A DNA stretch of 64,000 nucleotides from Saprospiraceae bacterium (GTDB lineage: Bacteria; Bacteroidota; Bacteroidia; Chitinophagales; Saprospiraceae), in contig CATQHI010000002.1 of the NCBI GenBank assembly GCA_958295895.1, positions 124,001 to 188,000 on the forward strand. Reading direction: 5' to 3'. The position numbers and the translations under genes were made by a program. Position 1 is the stretch's first letter, and the number at the start of each line of letters is the position of its first letter. Below are positions 28,643 through 37,217 of this stretch, piece by piece. A model generated the notes under the pieces. That model made no database searches. It was not told the origin of the DNA and was given only the letters and a program-made list of their open reading frames with translations.

Positions 28643-29236
28643 TTAGGAGGAGAGCTCCCGCAGTGCCAGCTTAATCAGGTCTTCCGGTGTGGTGGTATCC
28701 GGACGGGCGGCCAGTACCCGGTTGAGTGCGCGCTGCACCGCCGGGCGGGCGAAGCCTAGGTTGACCAAGGCAGATAACGCCTCGGTCCGCAGCGTATTGC
28801 TCTGCACCGAAAGCATTGTCGGTGAATCGCCACTGTCCTTGATCATCTTGTCCTTCAGATCCAGGATAATGCGCTTGGCCGTCTTCGGTCCGATCCCCTT
28901 CACCTTACGGATCGTCCCCACATCCTCCCCGATCACGGCCGCCCGCAGCTCCTCCGCATTCATACTCGAGAGCACCACCAGGGCCGTCGCCGGGCCGACA
29001 CCACTCACCGAGATCAGCAGCCGGAATAGGTTGCGCTCCTGCTCCTCGTAGAAGCCGAAGAGCGTCTGTTGGTCCTCCTTGACGTGAAAGTGCGTCAGCA
29101 ATTTCACCGTCTCGGCCCCCTCAATCTTGGTGTAGGTATACAGGCTGATGTTGACGTGGTAGCCAATGCCCCCGGCCTCGATGACAACGAAAGATGGGTT
29201 TTTGTGGGCGACGGTACCGGTTACGTAGGCGATCAT
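28643..29236 (-). CDS. ruvA: Holliday junction branch migration protein RuvA
   Basis: 197 residues, the normal length. It starts MIAYVTGTVAHKNPSFVVIEAGGIGYHV and has the helix-hairpin-helix pair LLISVSGVGPATALVVLS and GTIRKVKGIGPKTAKRIIL. The C-terminal third domain (EALSALVNLGFARPAVQRAL) contacts RuvB. RuvA tetramers bind four-way junctions and load the RuvB motor in recombination repair. ruvB and ruvC are not nearby; sprA follows after 76 nt. Confidence 0.95.
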   Translation of the reverse strand: MIAYVTGTVAHKNPSFVVIEAGGIGYHVNISLYTYTKIEGAETVKLLTHFHVKEDQQTLFGFYEEQERNLFRLLISVSGVGPATALVVLSSMNAEELRAAVIGEDVGTIRKVKGIGPKTAKRIILDLKDKMIKDSGDSPTMLSVQSNTLRTEALSALVNLGFARPAVQRALNRVLAARPDTTTPEDLIKLALRELSS

Positions 29237-29316
29237 GGCGGCGAAGGTAGGAGTTGGTTAGTTCGGTAGTGGGTAGTTGGGTATTCTGTTGTTGGAGGTG
29301 TAGTAGGCGCAATGGG

Positions 29317-29334
29317 GGGCGGGGCCGCAGGTGC
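29317..29334 (+). repeat. dispersed 18-mer, perfect copy
   Basis: It matches all 18 positions in the repeat-rich 331-nt gap between ruvA and the cupin gene, upstream of ruvA on the opposite strand. Confidence 0.85.
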
Positions 29335-29345
29335 GAAGAACGTGA

Positions 29346-29422
29346 GCTGCCTCCGGTAGTACAATGCTGCCTCCCCCGATAGCTATCGGGGCGCCAGCAA
29401 AATGCAGCCTCTGGCTGCGCTG
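29346..29422. repeat. composite intergenic repeat, copy 2
   Basis: GCTGCCTCCGG at 29346, a second GCTGCCTCC at 29365, a short palindrome CCCCGATAGCTATCGGGG (29374-29391), then GCAGCCTCTGGCTGCGCTG (29404-29422). The first and last blocks repeat 1597-1641. A reversed partial copy (TGCTGCCGGAGGCAG) is at about 29507-29521. Confidence 0.65.
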
Positions 29423-29439
29423 ATAGTGATGGGTTTTTT

Positions 29440-29495
29440 CACCACGGATTCACTACGTGGCTGCTGCGCGGTAGCCACGTAGTGAATCTGTGGTG
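29440..29495. repeat. 23-bp inverted repeat
   Basis: The arms 29440-29462 and 29473-29495 are complementary with one mismatch around a 10-nt loop (CACCACGGATTCACTACGTG at the left end). With the neighbouring repeats it fills the gap between ruvA and the cupin gene, where no promoter is obvious. Confidence 0.8.
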
Positions 29496-29567
29496 ACCTT
29501 TTCTACTGCTGCCGGAGGCAGTTGCAACAAACCCCCAAAAACCCAGGTTGCAAAAAATAAAAACCCC

Positions 29568-30017
29568 ATGGCCAACCCCCAAAAACCCAACATCCCCTAC
29601 TGGCACGTCTACACCGACAAGGACGGCGTCAGCAAGCAAAAGCGCGAGACCCTCACCGACTTCCAGCTCGAAAGCATGGGCGGCGGCTCCGGCAAGCAGT
29701 GGAACAACAAGCTCATGAAGGGCGCCACCCAGATCATCTTCTCGGAGCTACCGGCCGATTTCGACGGCGACTGGCACGAAAACCCCGCCCCCCAGTGGAT
29801 CATCCCCCTTACCGGCGGCTGGTGGGTCGAGACCATGGACGGCACCCGCGTAGAGATGCGCGAGGGCGAGCTCAGCTTCGGTGCCGATCAGGGCACCAAC
29901 GACGAGAAGGGACACAAGTCCGGCACCCTCGACGGCAAGCCCTGCCGCATGATGATCGTACAGTTCACGAACCGGAAGGACTTGGTGGGGGGTAGTGTGG
30001 CGCCGCATATAGGGTAG
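29568..30017 (+). CDS. cupin-domain protein
   Basis: 149 residues from ATG 29568, preceded by an A-rich stretch and no Shine-Dalgarno. Single-domain cupin-like barrel: IIPLTGGWWVETMDGTRVEMREGELSFGAD, then GHKSGTLDGKPCRMMIVQF. One His (GHKSG) and acidic residues could form the metal site, but the canonical GxxxxHxH motif is not intact. It is probably cytoplasmic and of unknown substrate. Its 3' end overlaps the remnant sulfatase on the other strand. Confidence 0.65.
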   Translation: MANPQKPNIPYWHVYTDKDGVSKQKRETLTDFQLESMGGGSGKQWNNKLMKGATQIIFSELPADFDGDWHENPAPQWIIPLTGGWWVETMDGTRVEMREGELSFGADQGTNDEKGHKSGTLDGKPCRMMIVQFTNRKDLVGGSVAPHIG

Positions 30018-30879
30018 CCTGATCCGCTTCCAGACGCTGTAGTAGCGTATCTCGATAAAAGCGGTCACGCGCTGCAGCCTGCTCCGCATCGTAGTCCGTA
30101 TCGGAATGGGGAGCCTTGGCACTACGCCTTCCGAGAAAAGCAAATAATTCGTTTTTCAGACTCTCTGTGGCCTCCGGATTATCCGCCGCCACATCATCCC
30201 GCTCCCCCGGGTCCCGCCCCAGATGGTACAGCTCATCGTGGTCGTCCTCCCAGTAGTGGATCAATTTCCAGTTGCCGTAGCGGATCTCGGAGCTAGGATC
30301 CCCGCCTTGGTTACCGTAGTGGGGGTAGTGCCAGTACAGGTAGCGGTCGGGGAAGTCCTCCCCCCTCGATGAGGGGGGGTGAGGTCCTTGCCCTCGATCT
30401 GCTGATTGGGCGTGACATTACCACCGGTTAGGGCGAGTAGCGTAGGCATCCCCACTGGCCACCCCGCCGTTGTCTGAGGTGAAGACTACGATGGTATTGT
30501 CGGCGAGGCCCAGGCTATCCAGCGCATCCAGCACGTTGCCTACCGCTGCGTCCAACTCCGCGACCATACCGGCGTACACCGGATTATCCTGCACCGTACG
30601 GATCGGAAAGCGCCGCTCCATCGTAAATGCATGCTCGGCCAGTCCCGCTTCCAGGCCCTTCGTTCGGTAGTATTCGAACCGCTCCTCCGTAGTCTGCAGC
30701 GGCGCGTGCACAGCATAAAAGCTCAGCATGGCAAAGAAGGCCGTATCCTGGTTTGCCACGATGAAGTCCTTCGTCCCCCGCCCCAGCCGCGCCGTCAGGC
30801 TCTCCCCCACCGGCCCGTCCGGCAGCTGCGGATTATCGTAAGGCGCAAAGAAGCCTCCCGGCGGCGAGCCCTCCAACAC
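29965..30879 (-). pseudogene. sulfatase remnant
   Basis: The reading begins mid-domain (GSPPGGFFAPYDNPQLPDG, about residue 170 of a normal sulfatase), continues through FFAMLSFYAVHAPLQ and VVFTSDNGGVASG, then jumps straight to PTLLALTGGNVTPNQ and ends with LIHYWEDDHDELYHLG. The N-terminal third, which holds the formylglycine C/S-x-P-x-R site, is missing, and about 100 residues after SDNGG are missing as well. Extra frame slips lie near 30370. An active enzyme is impossible. The break point is only about 20 nt from the rnpB terminator. Confidence 0.8.
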
Positions 30880-30888
30880 CCCCCAAAG

Positions 30889-30921
30889 AAAAAGGCCCCG
30901 CCCTCCAAAGAGAACGGGACC
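30889..30921 (-). terminator. rho-independent terminator of rnpB
   Basis: On the minus strand GGTCCCG pairs with CGGGGCC around a 19-nt loop, followed by TTTTTC. It lies five nt past the predicted end of the RNase P RNA. Confidence 0.8.
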
Positions 30922-30925
30922 CCCA

Positions 30926-31325
30926 CAGCACGTTCCGATAAGCCGGGTTCTGTCAACCCTCCAAAGGAGAGCGCTCCACCATTTATCTAGGCCGCCAGTT
31001 ACCTAGCGGCTCCAGCTACCTACCCGTATTCCTAACCTACGACCGGGCCGGCCGCCGCCACCGAAGCAGCGGGAACACTGTTTGGTATTTCAACCCACGG
31101 GGTTTACCCCCATCGGATATTACTATCCGACGGCGTGGGCTCTTACCCCACGTTTTCACCCTTACCCTGACCCCCGGCCGAGACCGGAGCAGACGGCGGT
31201 ATACTTTCTGTGGCACTATTCCGTACCTCCCAAGGGAAGCCCCGGCCGTTAGCCGGCGTGGTGCCCTACGTTGCCCGGACTTTCCTCTTGCTGCCTCAGC
31301 GACAAGCGGTGGAGTGGACGCACTG
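30926..31325 (-). ncRNA. rnpB: RNase P RNA (class A)
   Basis: The minus strand has the universal 5' core GAGGAAAGTCCGGGCA (at about 31275-31292), the ACAGAAAGTATACCGCC block typical of J11/12-P10, the GGTAAGGGTGAAAACGTG element, and the conserved 3' GACAGAACCCGGCTTATC (about 30937-30955). The ends are set by pairing of CAGTGCGTCC (31316-31325) with GGAACGTGCTG (30926-30936) as helix P1, with one bulge and two wobbles. The length, about 400 nt, is normal. It is the catalytic RNA that trims tRNA 5' ends. Confidence 0.95.
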
Positions 31326-31367
31326 CAAGAACACTAAACCCTCCGCCGCCCCCAGGGTTTCCCCCAC

Positions 31368-32855
31368 GTGCAGACAACCGCCATCATCGGAGCCGGTATC
31401 GCGGGACTGGCCGCCGCCGTTCGCCTGGCCGTAGCCGGTCATACCGTAGATGTCTACGAGGCCAACGCAGGCCCCGGCGGCAAGCTCAGCCAGTTCAGTT
31501 TACCGGGGTCTTACCGCTTCGACTTCGGCCCCTCGCTCTTTACCATGCCGCAGTACGTGGATGAGCTCTTCGAGCTAGCCGGTGAGGACCCCCGCGCCCA
31601 CTTCCACTATACCCGCCTGCCCGAAGTGTGTCGCTACTGGTGGCCCGACGGCACGAGGTTCACCGCACCTGCGTCCACCGCCCAACTGATTACCGAGGCC
31701 GCACTCACCTTCGACGTGCCCGAGCAGGCCATGCGCGACTTTATGGACACGGCCGCCCGCAAGTACACCCTCACCGGCCGCACCTTCCTGGAAAAAAGCC
31801 TGCACAAGGCCCGCACCTGGCTCGATCCGCAGGTCGCCTACGCCATGCTCAAGATCCCCGGGCTGGACTTGTTCCGCAGCATGCATGACGTCCACGAGGC
31901 TGCCCTGAAGGATCCCCGCCTGGTGCAGTTGTTCGACCGCTTTGCCACCTATAATGGCTCCAATCCCTATAAGGCGCCGGGCCTGCTGAGCATGATCCCC
32001 CACTTCGAGCACCACTTCGGCGCCTACCTGCCGGAGGGGGGGATGTACGACATCGCTACGAGCGTGTACGAGTTGGGCAAACGACTTGGGGTCACCTACC
32101 ACTTCAATACGCCCGTCACCCAGATTTGTCGGGCGGGGACGCAGGTGCGGGGGATAGAGGTGGGCGGCAAGGAAGTGAACTACGACACCGTAGTCTGCAA
32201 CATGGACGTCTGGCTCGCCTACGACCGCCTGCTGCCCGGTGCCAAACGCCCCCGCATCACCCTCCAGCAGCAGAAGAGTACCAGCGCCGTCATCTTTTAC
32301 TGGGGTATCGACCGCAGTTTTCCGGAGCTGGGGCTGCACAATATCTTTTTCAGCCACGATTACGCCCGCGAGTTTGCCACCCTCGAAGCCGGCAGTCTGA
32401 GCGACGACGTGACGGTATACGTTAACATCAGCAGCAAGTACGTCTCCGGCGATGCACCCACTGGCCACGAGAACTGGTTCGTGATGGTCAACGCCCCGGC
32501 CCACACGGGGCAGGACTGGGAGCAGCTAGTCAGTGAACTTCGCGCGCAGATCATCGCTATGCTTTCCAGAGAGCTTGCACCTGCGCGCGCGCCCGGTTGG
32601 TTGGCCGAGCATATCAGAGCAGAACGGGTGGTCACACCGCCGGACATAGAACGGCTCACCGGCAGCCACCAGGGCGCACTGTACGGCACGAGTAGCAACA
32701 ACCGGATGGCAGCCTTTCTGCGGCACCCCAATTTCAGTCGCCAAATCGGGGGGCTTTACTTCCTGGGCGGGAGTGTGCATCCGGGTGGTGGCGTACCGTT
32801 ATGCCTGCTCTCGGCGCGTATCGTAGCCGATCTGATGGAGCAAGCCGAAAAGTAG
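31368..32855 (+). CDS. carotenoid desaturase (CrtD-like; phytoene desaturase family)
   Basis: 495 residues, GTG start. The N-terminal FAD site is AIIGAGIAGLAAAVRLA...VYEANAGPGGKL, followed by FDFGPSLFTMPQYVDELF; the C-terminal GLYFLGGSVHPGGGVPLCLLSARI is the CrtI-family signature. The 'GPSLFTMPQ.VDELF' form and the length fit 1-hydroxycarotenoid 3,4-desaturases (CrtD) of Bacteroidota, which make myxol and saproxanthin, but CrtI phytoene desaturase is close in sequence. No crtB or other pigment gene adjoins it. Three copies or near-copies of the dispersed 18-mer lie inside (31664, 32131, 32577). Confidence 0.82.
   Translation: MQTTAIIGAGIAGLAAAVRLAVAGHTVDVYEANAGPGGKLSQFSLPGSYRFDFGPSLFTMPQYVDELFELAGEDPRAHFHYTRLPEVCRYWWPDGTRFTAPASTAQLITEAALTFDVPEQAMRDFMDTAARKYTLTGRTFLEKSLHKARTWLDPQVAYAMLKIPGLDLFRSMHDVHEAALKDPRLVQLFDRFATYNGSNPYKAPGLLSMIPHFEHHFGAYLPEGGMYDIATSVYELGKRLGVTYHFNTPVTQICRAGTQVRGIEVGGKEVNYDTVVCNMDVWLAYDRLLPGAKRPRITLQQQKSTSAVIFYWGIDRSFPELGLHNIFFSHDYAREFATLEAGSLSDDVTVYVNISSKYVSGDAPTGHENWFVMVNAPAHTGQDWEQLVSELRAQIIAMLSRELAPARAPGWLAEHIRAERVVTPPDIERLTGSHQGALYGTSSNNRMAAFLRHPNFSRQIGGLYFLGGSVHPGGGVPLCLLSARIVADLMEQAEK
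32131..32148 (+). repeat. dispersed 18-mer, 17 of 18, inside the carotenoid desaturase gene
   Basis: The single change is C to A (GGGGACGCAGG). It is read as RAGTQVR on the coding strand, a different frame and strand from the pssA copy. Confidence 0.75.
32577..32594 (-). repeat. dispersed 18-mer, 15 of 18, inside the carotenoid desaturase gene
   Basis: It keeps the GCACCTGCG core and the last four bases. It is read as LAPARAP, like the LAPAAP loops in pssA and in the gene at 14895. Confidence 0.55.
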
Positions 32856-32920
32856 CCCACCAAACATGCAGTACGCTGGCCGGTTTTAGGGGTAACCTAA
32901 CCCCCTTAACTAAAGCGAAC

Positions 32921-33637
32921 ATGAAAAGCGTAACCAAAAATTTATCCTTCCTCCTTATTGCCCTGATGCTGGTCTTCAGCGTGGTAAGTTGTAATACCAG
33001 TCGTGCCGTGAAGGGCGGTGCCGCGGGCGGTGCTGCCGGTGGCGTAATCGGCGGTATCATCGGAAAAAACAACGGCAGCGGAACCAAGGGGGCCATCATT
33101 GGCTCGGTAGTCGGTGGGGCCGCGGGTGCGGTGATCGGCCGGTACATGGACAAGCAGGCCGCGGAGATCGAGGAAGAGGTACCCGGCGCGCAGGTCGACC
33201 GCGTACAGGGGGTAGACGAGAACGGCGATAGCACTACTACCGGCATCGTGGTGACCTTCGACAGCGGCGTACTCTTCGGCTTCGGCAAGTACGAGCTGAC
33301 GGACGCTAGTCGCATCGAGATACAGCGAATGGAAAAGGTATTCGAAAAGTACCCCGAGACCGACATCACCATCGAGGGCCACACCGACAGCGTGGGTAGC
33401 GAGACCAGCAACCAGCGCCTGAGCGAGCAGCGTGCCGCCAGCGTGGCCGATTACCTAGCCGATCTGGGTATTTCCCGCGAGCGCTTCGAGGTATCCGGCT
33501 ACGGGGAGACCCGTCCGGTAGCCACCAACGACACCGACGAGGGCCGCCAGGCCAATCGCCGCGTAGAAGTAAGCGTCAAGGCCAACGAGCAGTTGGCTCA
33601 GAAGGCCAATGACGGCACCCTGACCGTACCGGAATAA
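32921..33637 (+). CDS. OmpA-family lipoprotein with glycine-zipper
   Basis: 238 residues from ATG 32921. Signal SFLLIALMLVFSVVSC (lipobox Cys24), then a glycine-zipper segment (GGAAGGAAGGVIGGIIGK and GSVVGGAAGAVIG, about residues 32-72), then an OmpA C-terminal domain with TITIEGHTDSVGSETSNQRLS-type peptidoglycan-binding residues and NRRVEV at the end. It anchors the outer membrane to peptidoglycan. This architecture matches YiaD-like proteins. It is convergent with gatA; the stops are one base apart. Confidence 0.88.
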   Translation: MKSVTKNLSFLLIALMLVFSVVSCNTSRAVKGGAAGGAAGGVIGGIIGKNNGSGTKGAIIGSVVGGAAGAVIGRYMDKQAAEIEEEVPGAQVDRVQGVDENGDSTTTGIVVTFDSGVLFGFGKYELTDASRIEIQRMEKVFEKYPETDITIEGHTDSVGSETSNQRLSEQRAASVADYLADLGISRERFEVSGYGETRPVATNDTDEGRQANRRVEVSVKANEQLAQKANDGTLTVPE

Positions 33638-33638
33638 C

Positions 33639-35055
33639 TCAAATTACCCGCTGGGCGAAGGCCAGCAGTTCCTCCTCACACCACAAATCAGCCATGAGTT
33701 GGTAGCCTACGGGCAGGTGGCTCCCCTCCGCCGTGCCGGTGGGGATAGCGATGGCGGGTAGGCCAGCCAGGTTAGCCAGCACGGTGTAGGATGTCGGCCA
33801 GGTAGTTAGCGACCGGATCGTCGAGCTGCTCGCCCACGTACCAGGGCAGGCTTGGCGAGACGGGCATCAGGATAAAATCGTGGTCCGCCAGGATACCTCG
33901 CAACTGCTCCTGGATCACCCGCCGGGCCCGCTGTGCCTTTCCGTAAAATGCATCGTAGTAGCCACTGCTGAGCACAAAGGTGCCCAATAGGATACGCCGT
34001 TGCACCTCCGTGCCAAAACCCTCCGAGCGGCTCATGCGGTAGGTCTCCTCCAGAGTATCGGCCTCCGGACTGCGGTAGCCGTAGCGCATGCCGTCGTAGC
34101 GACTTAGGTTGGAACTGGCCTCGGCCGTGGTGAGTACGTAGTAGGTAGGCACTACGTAGTCGAAGTAGTCGAAGGTGACCGATTCTACGATATGCCCTGC
34201 GGCGCGGTAGCCTTCGATGGCCTGCCGGGTGGCTGTGCGGATAGCTGGATCGGCTCCCTCACCCTCGAGTAAGTCACCAAAGTAGGCCAGTCGTTTCGGC
34301 CCCTCGCTCTTTGCTTTACTGTACAGAGGGATCGGTCGATTAGGAGCCGTGGCGTCGTAGTTGTCGGCCCCGGCTATAATCTCCAGCCCCAGCGCAATGT
34401 CGGCCGGATCGTGGGCCAGCAGTCCGATCTGGTCGAAACTGCTCCCGTAGGCGATCAGCCCGTGGCGCGAGATGCGCCCGTAGGTGGGTTTGAATCCGTA
34501 TAGCCCGCAGAAAGAAGCCGGCTGCCGTACCGAGCCCCCCGTACTGGAACCTACCGACAATAGACAAGTACCCGCCTGCACCGACACAGCCGCTCCCCCA
34601 CTACTGCCCCCGGGTACCCGGGCCGGATCGGCGGCGTTGCGGGTGGGTCCGTAGTGGCTATTCTCGTTACCGCTGCCCATGGCGAACTCGTCGCAGTTCG
34701 TGCGCCCGATCACGATGGCATCCTCATCGATCAGCCGCTGGAGGGCGGTGGCGGTGTAGGGGCTCACAAATTCCTCCAAGATCGCCGAGCCGGCACTCAC
34801 CCCGTGCCCGGCGTAGCAGATGACGTCCTTGATACTGATCACTACGCCGGCCAGCCTTCCCAGCTTTGAACCTGCGCGCCGCCGCCCGTCCTGTTCCTTG
34901 GCCTGGTCCAGCGCCCCATCGGCGTACACCTCTACGTAGATATTGAGGTAGCGCTGCTCCCCGATGGCGGCCAGGTAGCGTTCGACGAGCTGCTGGGTGG
35001 TCACCTCCCCGGTGGCCAGGGCGGCCTGGGTGGTGGCGATGGTGGGGTGGGGCAT
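33639..35055 (-). CDS. gatA: glutamyl-tRNA(Gln) amidotransferase subunit A (one frameshift)
   Basis: About 472 residues after correcting one frame slip near 33787, where GACATCCTACACC carries one C too many relative to the expected [13 protein letters not shown]. The amidase-signature triad is visible: Lys in VISIKDVIC, cis-Ser in [13 protein letters not shown] and the nucleophile Ser in [16 protein letters not shown]. GatA releases ammonia from glutamine for conversion of Glu-tRNA(Gln) to Gln-tRNA(Gln) with GatB and GatC, which are not in the window. A degenerate 18-mer-like stretch (about 34867-34886) codes for the RRRAGSKLG loop. Confidence 0.87.
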
Positions 35056-35135
35056 GGGTACAAGGTAGGTCTAAAGGGGATTTTTAGTAAAAGGTCTCGC
35101 CAGGGGGCAATCATACGCCGACGGTTCGCGAATAC

Positions 35136-35184
35136 GGAGATGGCATGGTACAGATTATCCGATAATTTGTACCATGCCATCTCC
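35136..35184. repeat. 49-bp near-perfect palindrome
   Basis: GGAGATGGCATGGTACA (35136-35152) pairs with 35168-35184, and the inner GATTATC/GATAATT continues the stem, giving 24 bp with one wobble and a one-base centre (35160). It lies between the MATE gene end and the gatA start, both on the minus strand. There is no T run, so it is more likely a cruciform or repeat relic than a terminator. Confidence 0.8.
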
Positions 35185-35195
35185 ACATAATCGGT

Positions 35196-36539
35196 TTATC
35201 GCTCCGGTGTCAGTCCCTTCCACCGCCACCACCCCGCCTGCAACCCACCCCGCAGCACCATGAAGAACAGCAAACTCCCCCATAGCCCCCAGTTCGCGTA
35301 GTACTGCCCCACCAGGTAATAGCTCGCCAGGTAGCCAGCTAAGGCGAGTAGCATAGTCTGCCGCATGGCCCGCGCGGCCGTCAAGCCCACGAAGATCCCG
35401 TCGAGCAGGTAGCAGGGAGTTGCGAGGAGGCAGAAAAGCACCAGTACCGGAAGGTATTCCAGGGTAACAGTGAGCGTCTCTGCCGCAGTCGCTTCCGGGG
35501 CGAAAAGTGCCAGCAGGTAGCGGTCTCCCAGGTAGTAGACCAGGGCGTACACCACCGCCAGCCCCATACCCCAGGCGAAGAGTAACTGGATCATCCGCTG
35601 CAATTTCTGCGGTTCCCCAGCACCCGCATACTTGCCCACCAAACTTTCGGCGGCGAAGGCGAACCCGTCTATGCCGTAGCTCAGCCAGTTTACGAGTTGC
35701 AGGAGGATCACGTTGGCGGCCACGGTAGCCGTGCCTACGTCCAGCGCATTAGCGCGGTTGTAAAAAAAAGCAAAGCTCAGCGTCAGGCACACTGTGCGGA
35801 TGAAGATGTCGCGGTTGATCCGAAAGAAAGCTCCCAGGCTCGCACCATCGTCATCGGGGCGGGGACGCAGGTGCAACGTTTCTCGTACGAGCGGCCAGTC
35901 TGCTACCCGGTACCGTCCGTACACCAGCAAGCCCAGACCCAATAGCAGACCAATGTACTGTGCCGCCACCGTGCCCCAGGCTACCCCCGCAATGCCCCAG
36001 CCCCGGTAAGCCACCAAGTAGTAGCTCAGAGCCAGGTTAGCGGAATTGACGACCAGCGTAAGGAGTAGGGGCCAGACCGCATTCTGCCGGCCGAAGAACC
36101 AGCCCAGCAGCACCATCTGCAGCAGGGCGGCCGGGGCGGCGAGGATGCGGATGAAGAAGTACTCCTCCACCAGCGCAAGCTGATCGGCGCGAATGTTGAG
36201 CAACCACTCGGTGAAGTGGATCAGGGGGGTCTGGAGCGCTACCAGGGCAAGTCCGATCGCCAGGGCAAGAATACCGCCCCGCAGTAGTGTTTGCACCTGC
36301 GCCCCCGCACTCCCCCGACCGTACGCCTGTGCTGTGAGCCCTGTGGTGCCCATGCGCAGAAAGCCAAAATTCCAGTACACGAAGTTGAAGGCCATGCTGC
36401 CCAGGCCCACCGCCGCGATGTGGCCGCCGCCCAGTCCGCCCATGAGCGCCGTATCGAAGCTGGAGATCAGCGGCACCGAGACGTTGCTCAGGATATTGGG
36501 AAGGGCAAGGCGGAGGATCTCCCGGTTCGGCTGCGACAC
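35196..36539 (-). CDS. MATE-family efflux transporter (DinF-like)
   Basis: 447 residues with about 12 membrane segments. Typical features are REILRLALPNILSNVSVPLISSFDTALMG at the N-terminus and FFRINRDIFIRTVCLTLSFAFF at the start of the second bundle, as in the DinF branch of MATE. It exports drugs or metabolites against a proton or sodium gradient. The cytoplasmic loop ETLHLRPRPDDDGAS in the middle and AGAQVQTLL in the first bundle are both written by copies of the dispersed 18-mer, in opposite orientations. Confidence 0.87.
   Translation of the reverse strand: MSQPNREILRLALPNILSNVSVPLISSFDTALMGGLGGGHIAAVGLGSMAFNFVYWNFGFLRMGTTGLTAQAYGRGSAGAQVQTLLRGGILALAIGLALVALQTPLIHFTEWLLNIRADQLALVEEYFFIRILAAPAALLQMVLLGWFFGRQNAVWPLLLTLVVNSANLALSYYLVAYRGWGIAGVAWGTVAAQYIGLLLGLGLLVYGRYRVADWPLVRETLHLRPRPDDDGASLGAFFRINRDIFIRTVCLTLSFAFFYNRANALDVGTATVAANVILLQLVNWLSYGIDGFAFAAESLVGKYAGAGEPQKLQRMIQLLFAWGMGLAVVYALVYYLGDRYLLALFAPEATAAETLTVTLEYLPVLVLFCLLATPCYLLDGIFVGLTAARAMRQTMLLALAGYLASYYLVGQYYANWGLWGSLLFFMVLRGGLQAGWWRWKGLTPER
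35857..35874 (+). repeat. dispersed 18-mer, 17 of 18, inside the MATE gene
   Basis: It has the same C-to-A change as the copy at 32131. It is read on the other strand as LHLRPRP in the central loop. Confidence 0.75.
36293..36310 (-). repeat. dispersed 18-mer, 16 of 18, inside the MATE gene
   Basis: This is the second copy in the same gene, in the opposite orientation. It is read in the coding direction as SAGAQVQ. Confidence 0.65.
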
Positions 36540-36632
36540 GGCCGCAAGATCGCCACTTTAGCACAACCTTAAGCAACCGGGCCTTTTGTGGCTGCGTCCT
36601 GTATGCGAACTTAGCCGCCTAATCCCGCTACC

Positions 36633-37217
36633 ATGAAACCTACTACCCTACTGCTGCTCCTACTGTGTTTTGTCCTCGGCTGGACTAGCTGCGGCGAAGA
36701 CGATGAGGATCCCGTGACCGCCGCCGCCACCCTCAACTACGACGGGCCCAACGCCACCGCCCCGCAGTTGCCCCCCGGCACCAATACCTTCGCCGCCTAC
36801 TTTCCGCCCGCCGAGACGGAGCGCCTACGGGGTGGTACCCTAAATAAAATCTCGTTCTACCTTACACGCATTCCCCAGTCGACCAGCGTGGTGATCTACG
36901 CCGACGGTCCCGACGATCGCACCCCCGGCGCCGAGCTCTACCGTCGCGACATCACCGGCCGCACCACCACTACGGAGTGGAACGAGCACCTGCTGCTGGG
37001 CGATGCCATCGAACTGACCGGTCAGGGCCTCTGGCTAGCCATCGAGGTGGAGCTGGCGCAGGGGGAGCCCCAGAGTGTGGGTTGTGATGCCGGGCGTAGC
37101 TATAGCCCGAATGGTGACCGGCTGCTGATATCGACCGTTTCTGACTGGACCAGCTTCAACGAGCTGAACGGCGAGACGGTGAACTGGAATATCCGGGGGG
37201 AGGTGAGTACGCCCTAG
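36633..37217 (+). CDS. lipoprotein of unknown function
   Basis: 194 residues, signal LLLLLCFVLGWTSC (Cys20) followed by an acidic export-type tail (GEDDEDP), which often marks surface lipoproteins in Bacteroidota. The mature domain is beta-rich (TLNKISFYLTRIPQSTSVVIYADG, GLWLAIEVELAQGE), reminiscent of carbohydrate-binding or PKD-like surface modules, but I do not recognise a family. It is convergent with metX with a four-base overlap. Confidence 0.65.
   Translation: MKPTTLLLLLLCFVLGWTSCGEDDEDPVTAAATLNYDGPNATAPQLPPGTNTFAAYFPPAETERLRGGTLNKISFYLTRIPQSTSVVIYADGPDDRTPGAELYRRDITGRTTTTEWNEHLLLGDAIELTGQGLWLAIEVELAQGEPQSVGCDAGRSYSPNGDRLLISTVSDWTSFNELNGETVNWNIRGEVSTP

Noticed and set aside
33114..33130. 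GGTGGGGCCGCGGGTGCGG in the OmpA lipoprotein gene as an 18-mer copy
   Set aside because: It falls in a glycine-zipper repeat of GGAAGA codons, where such a sequence is expected from the protein alone.
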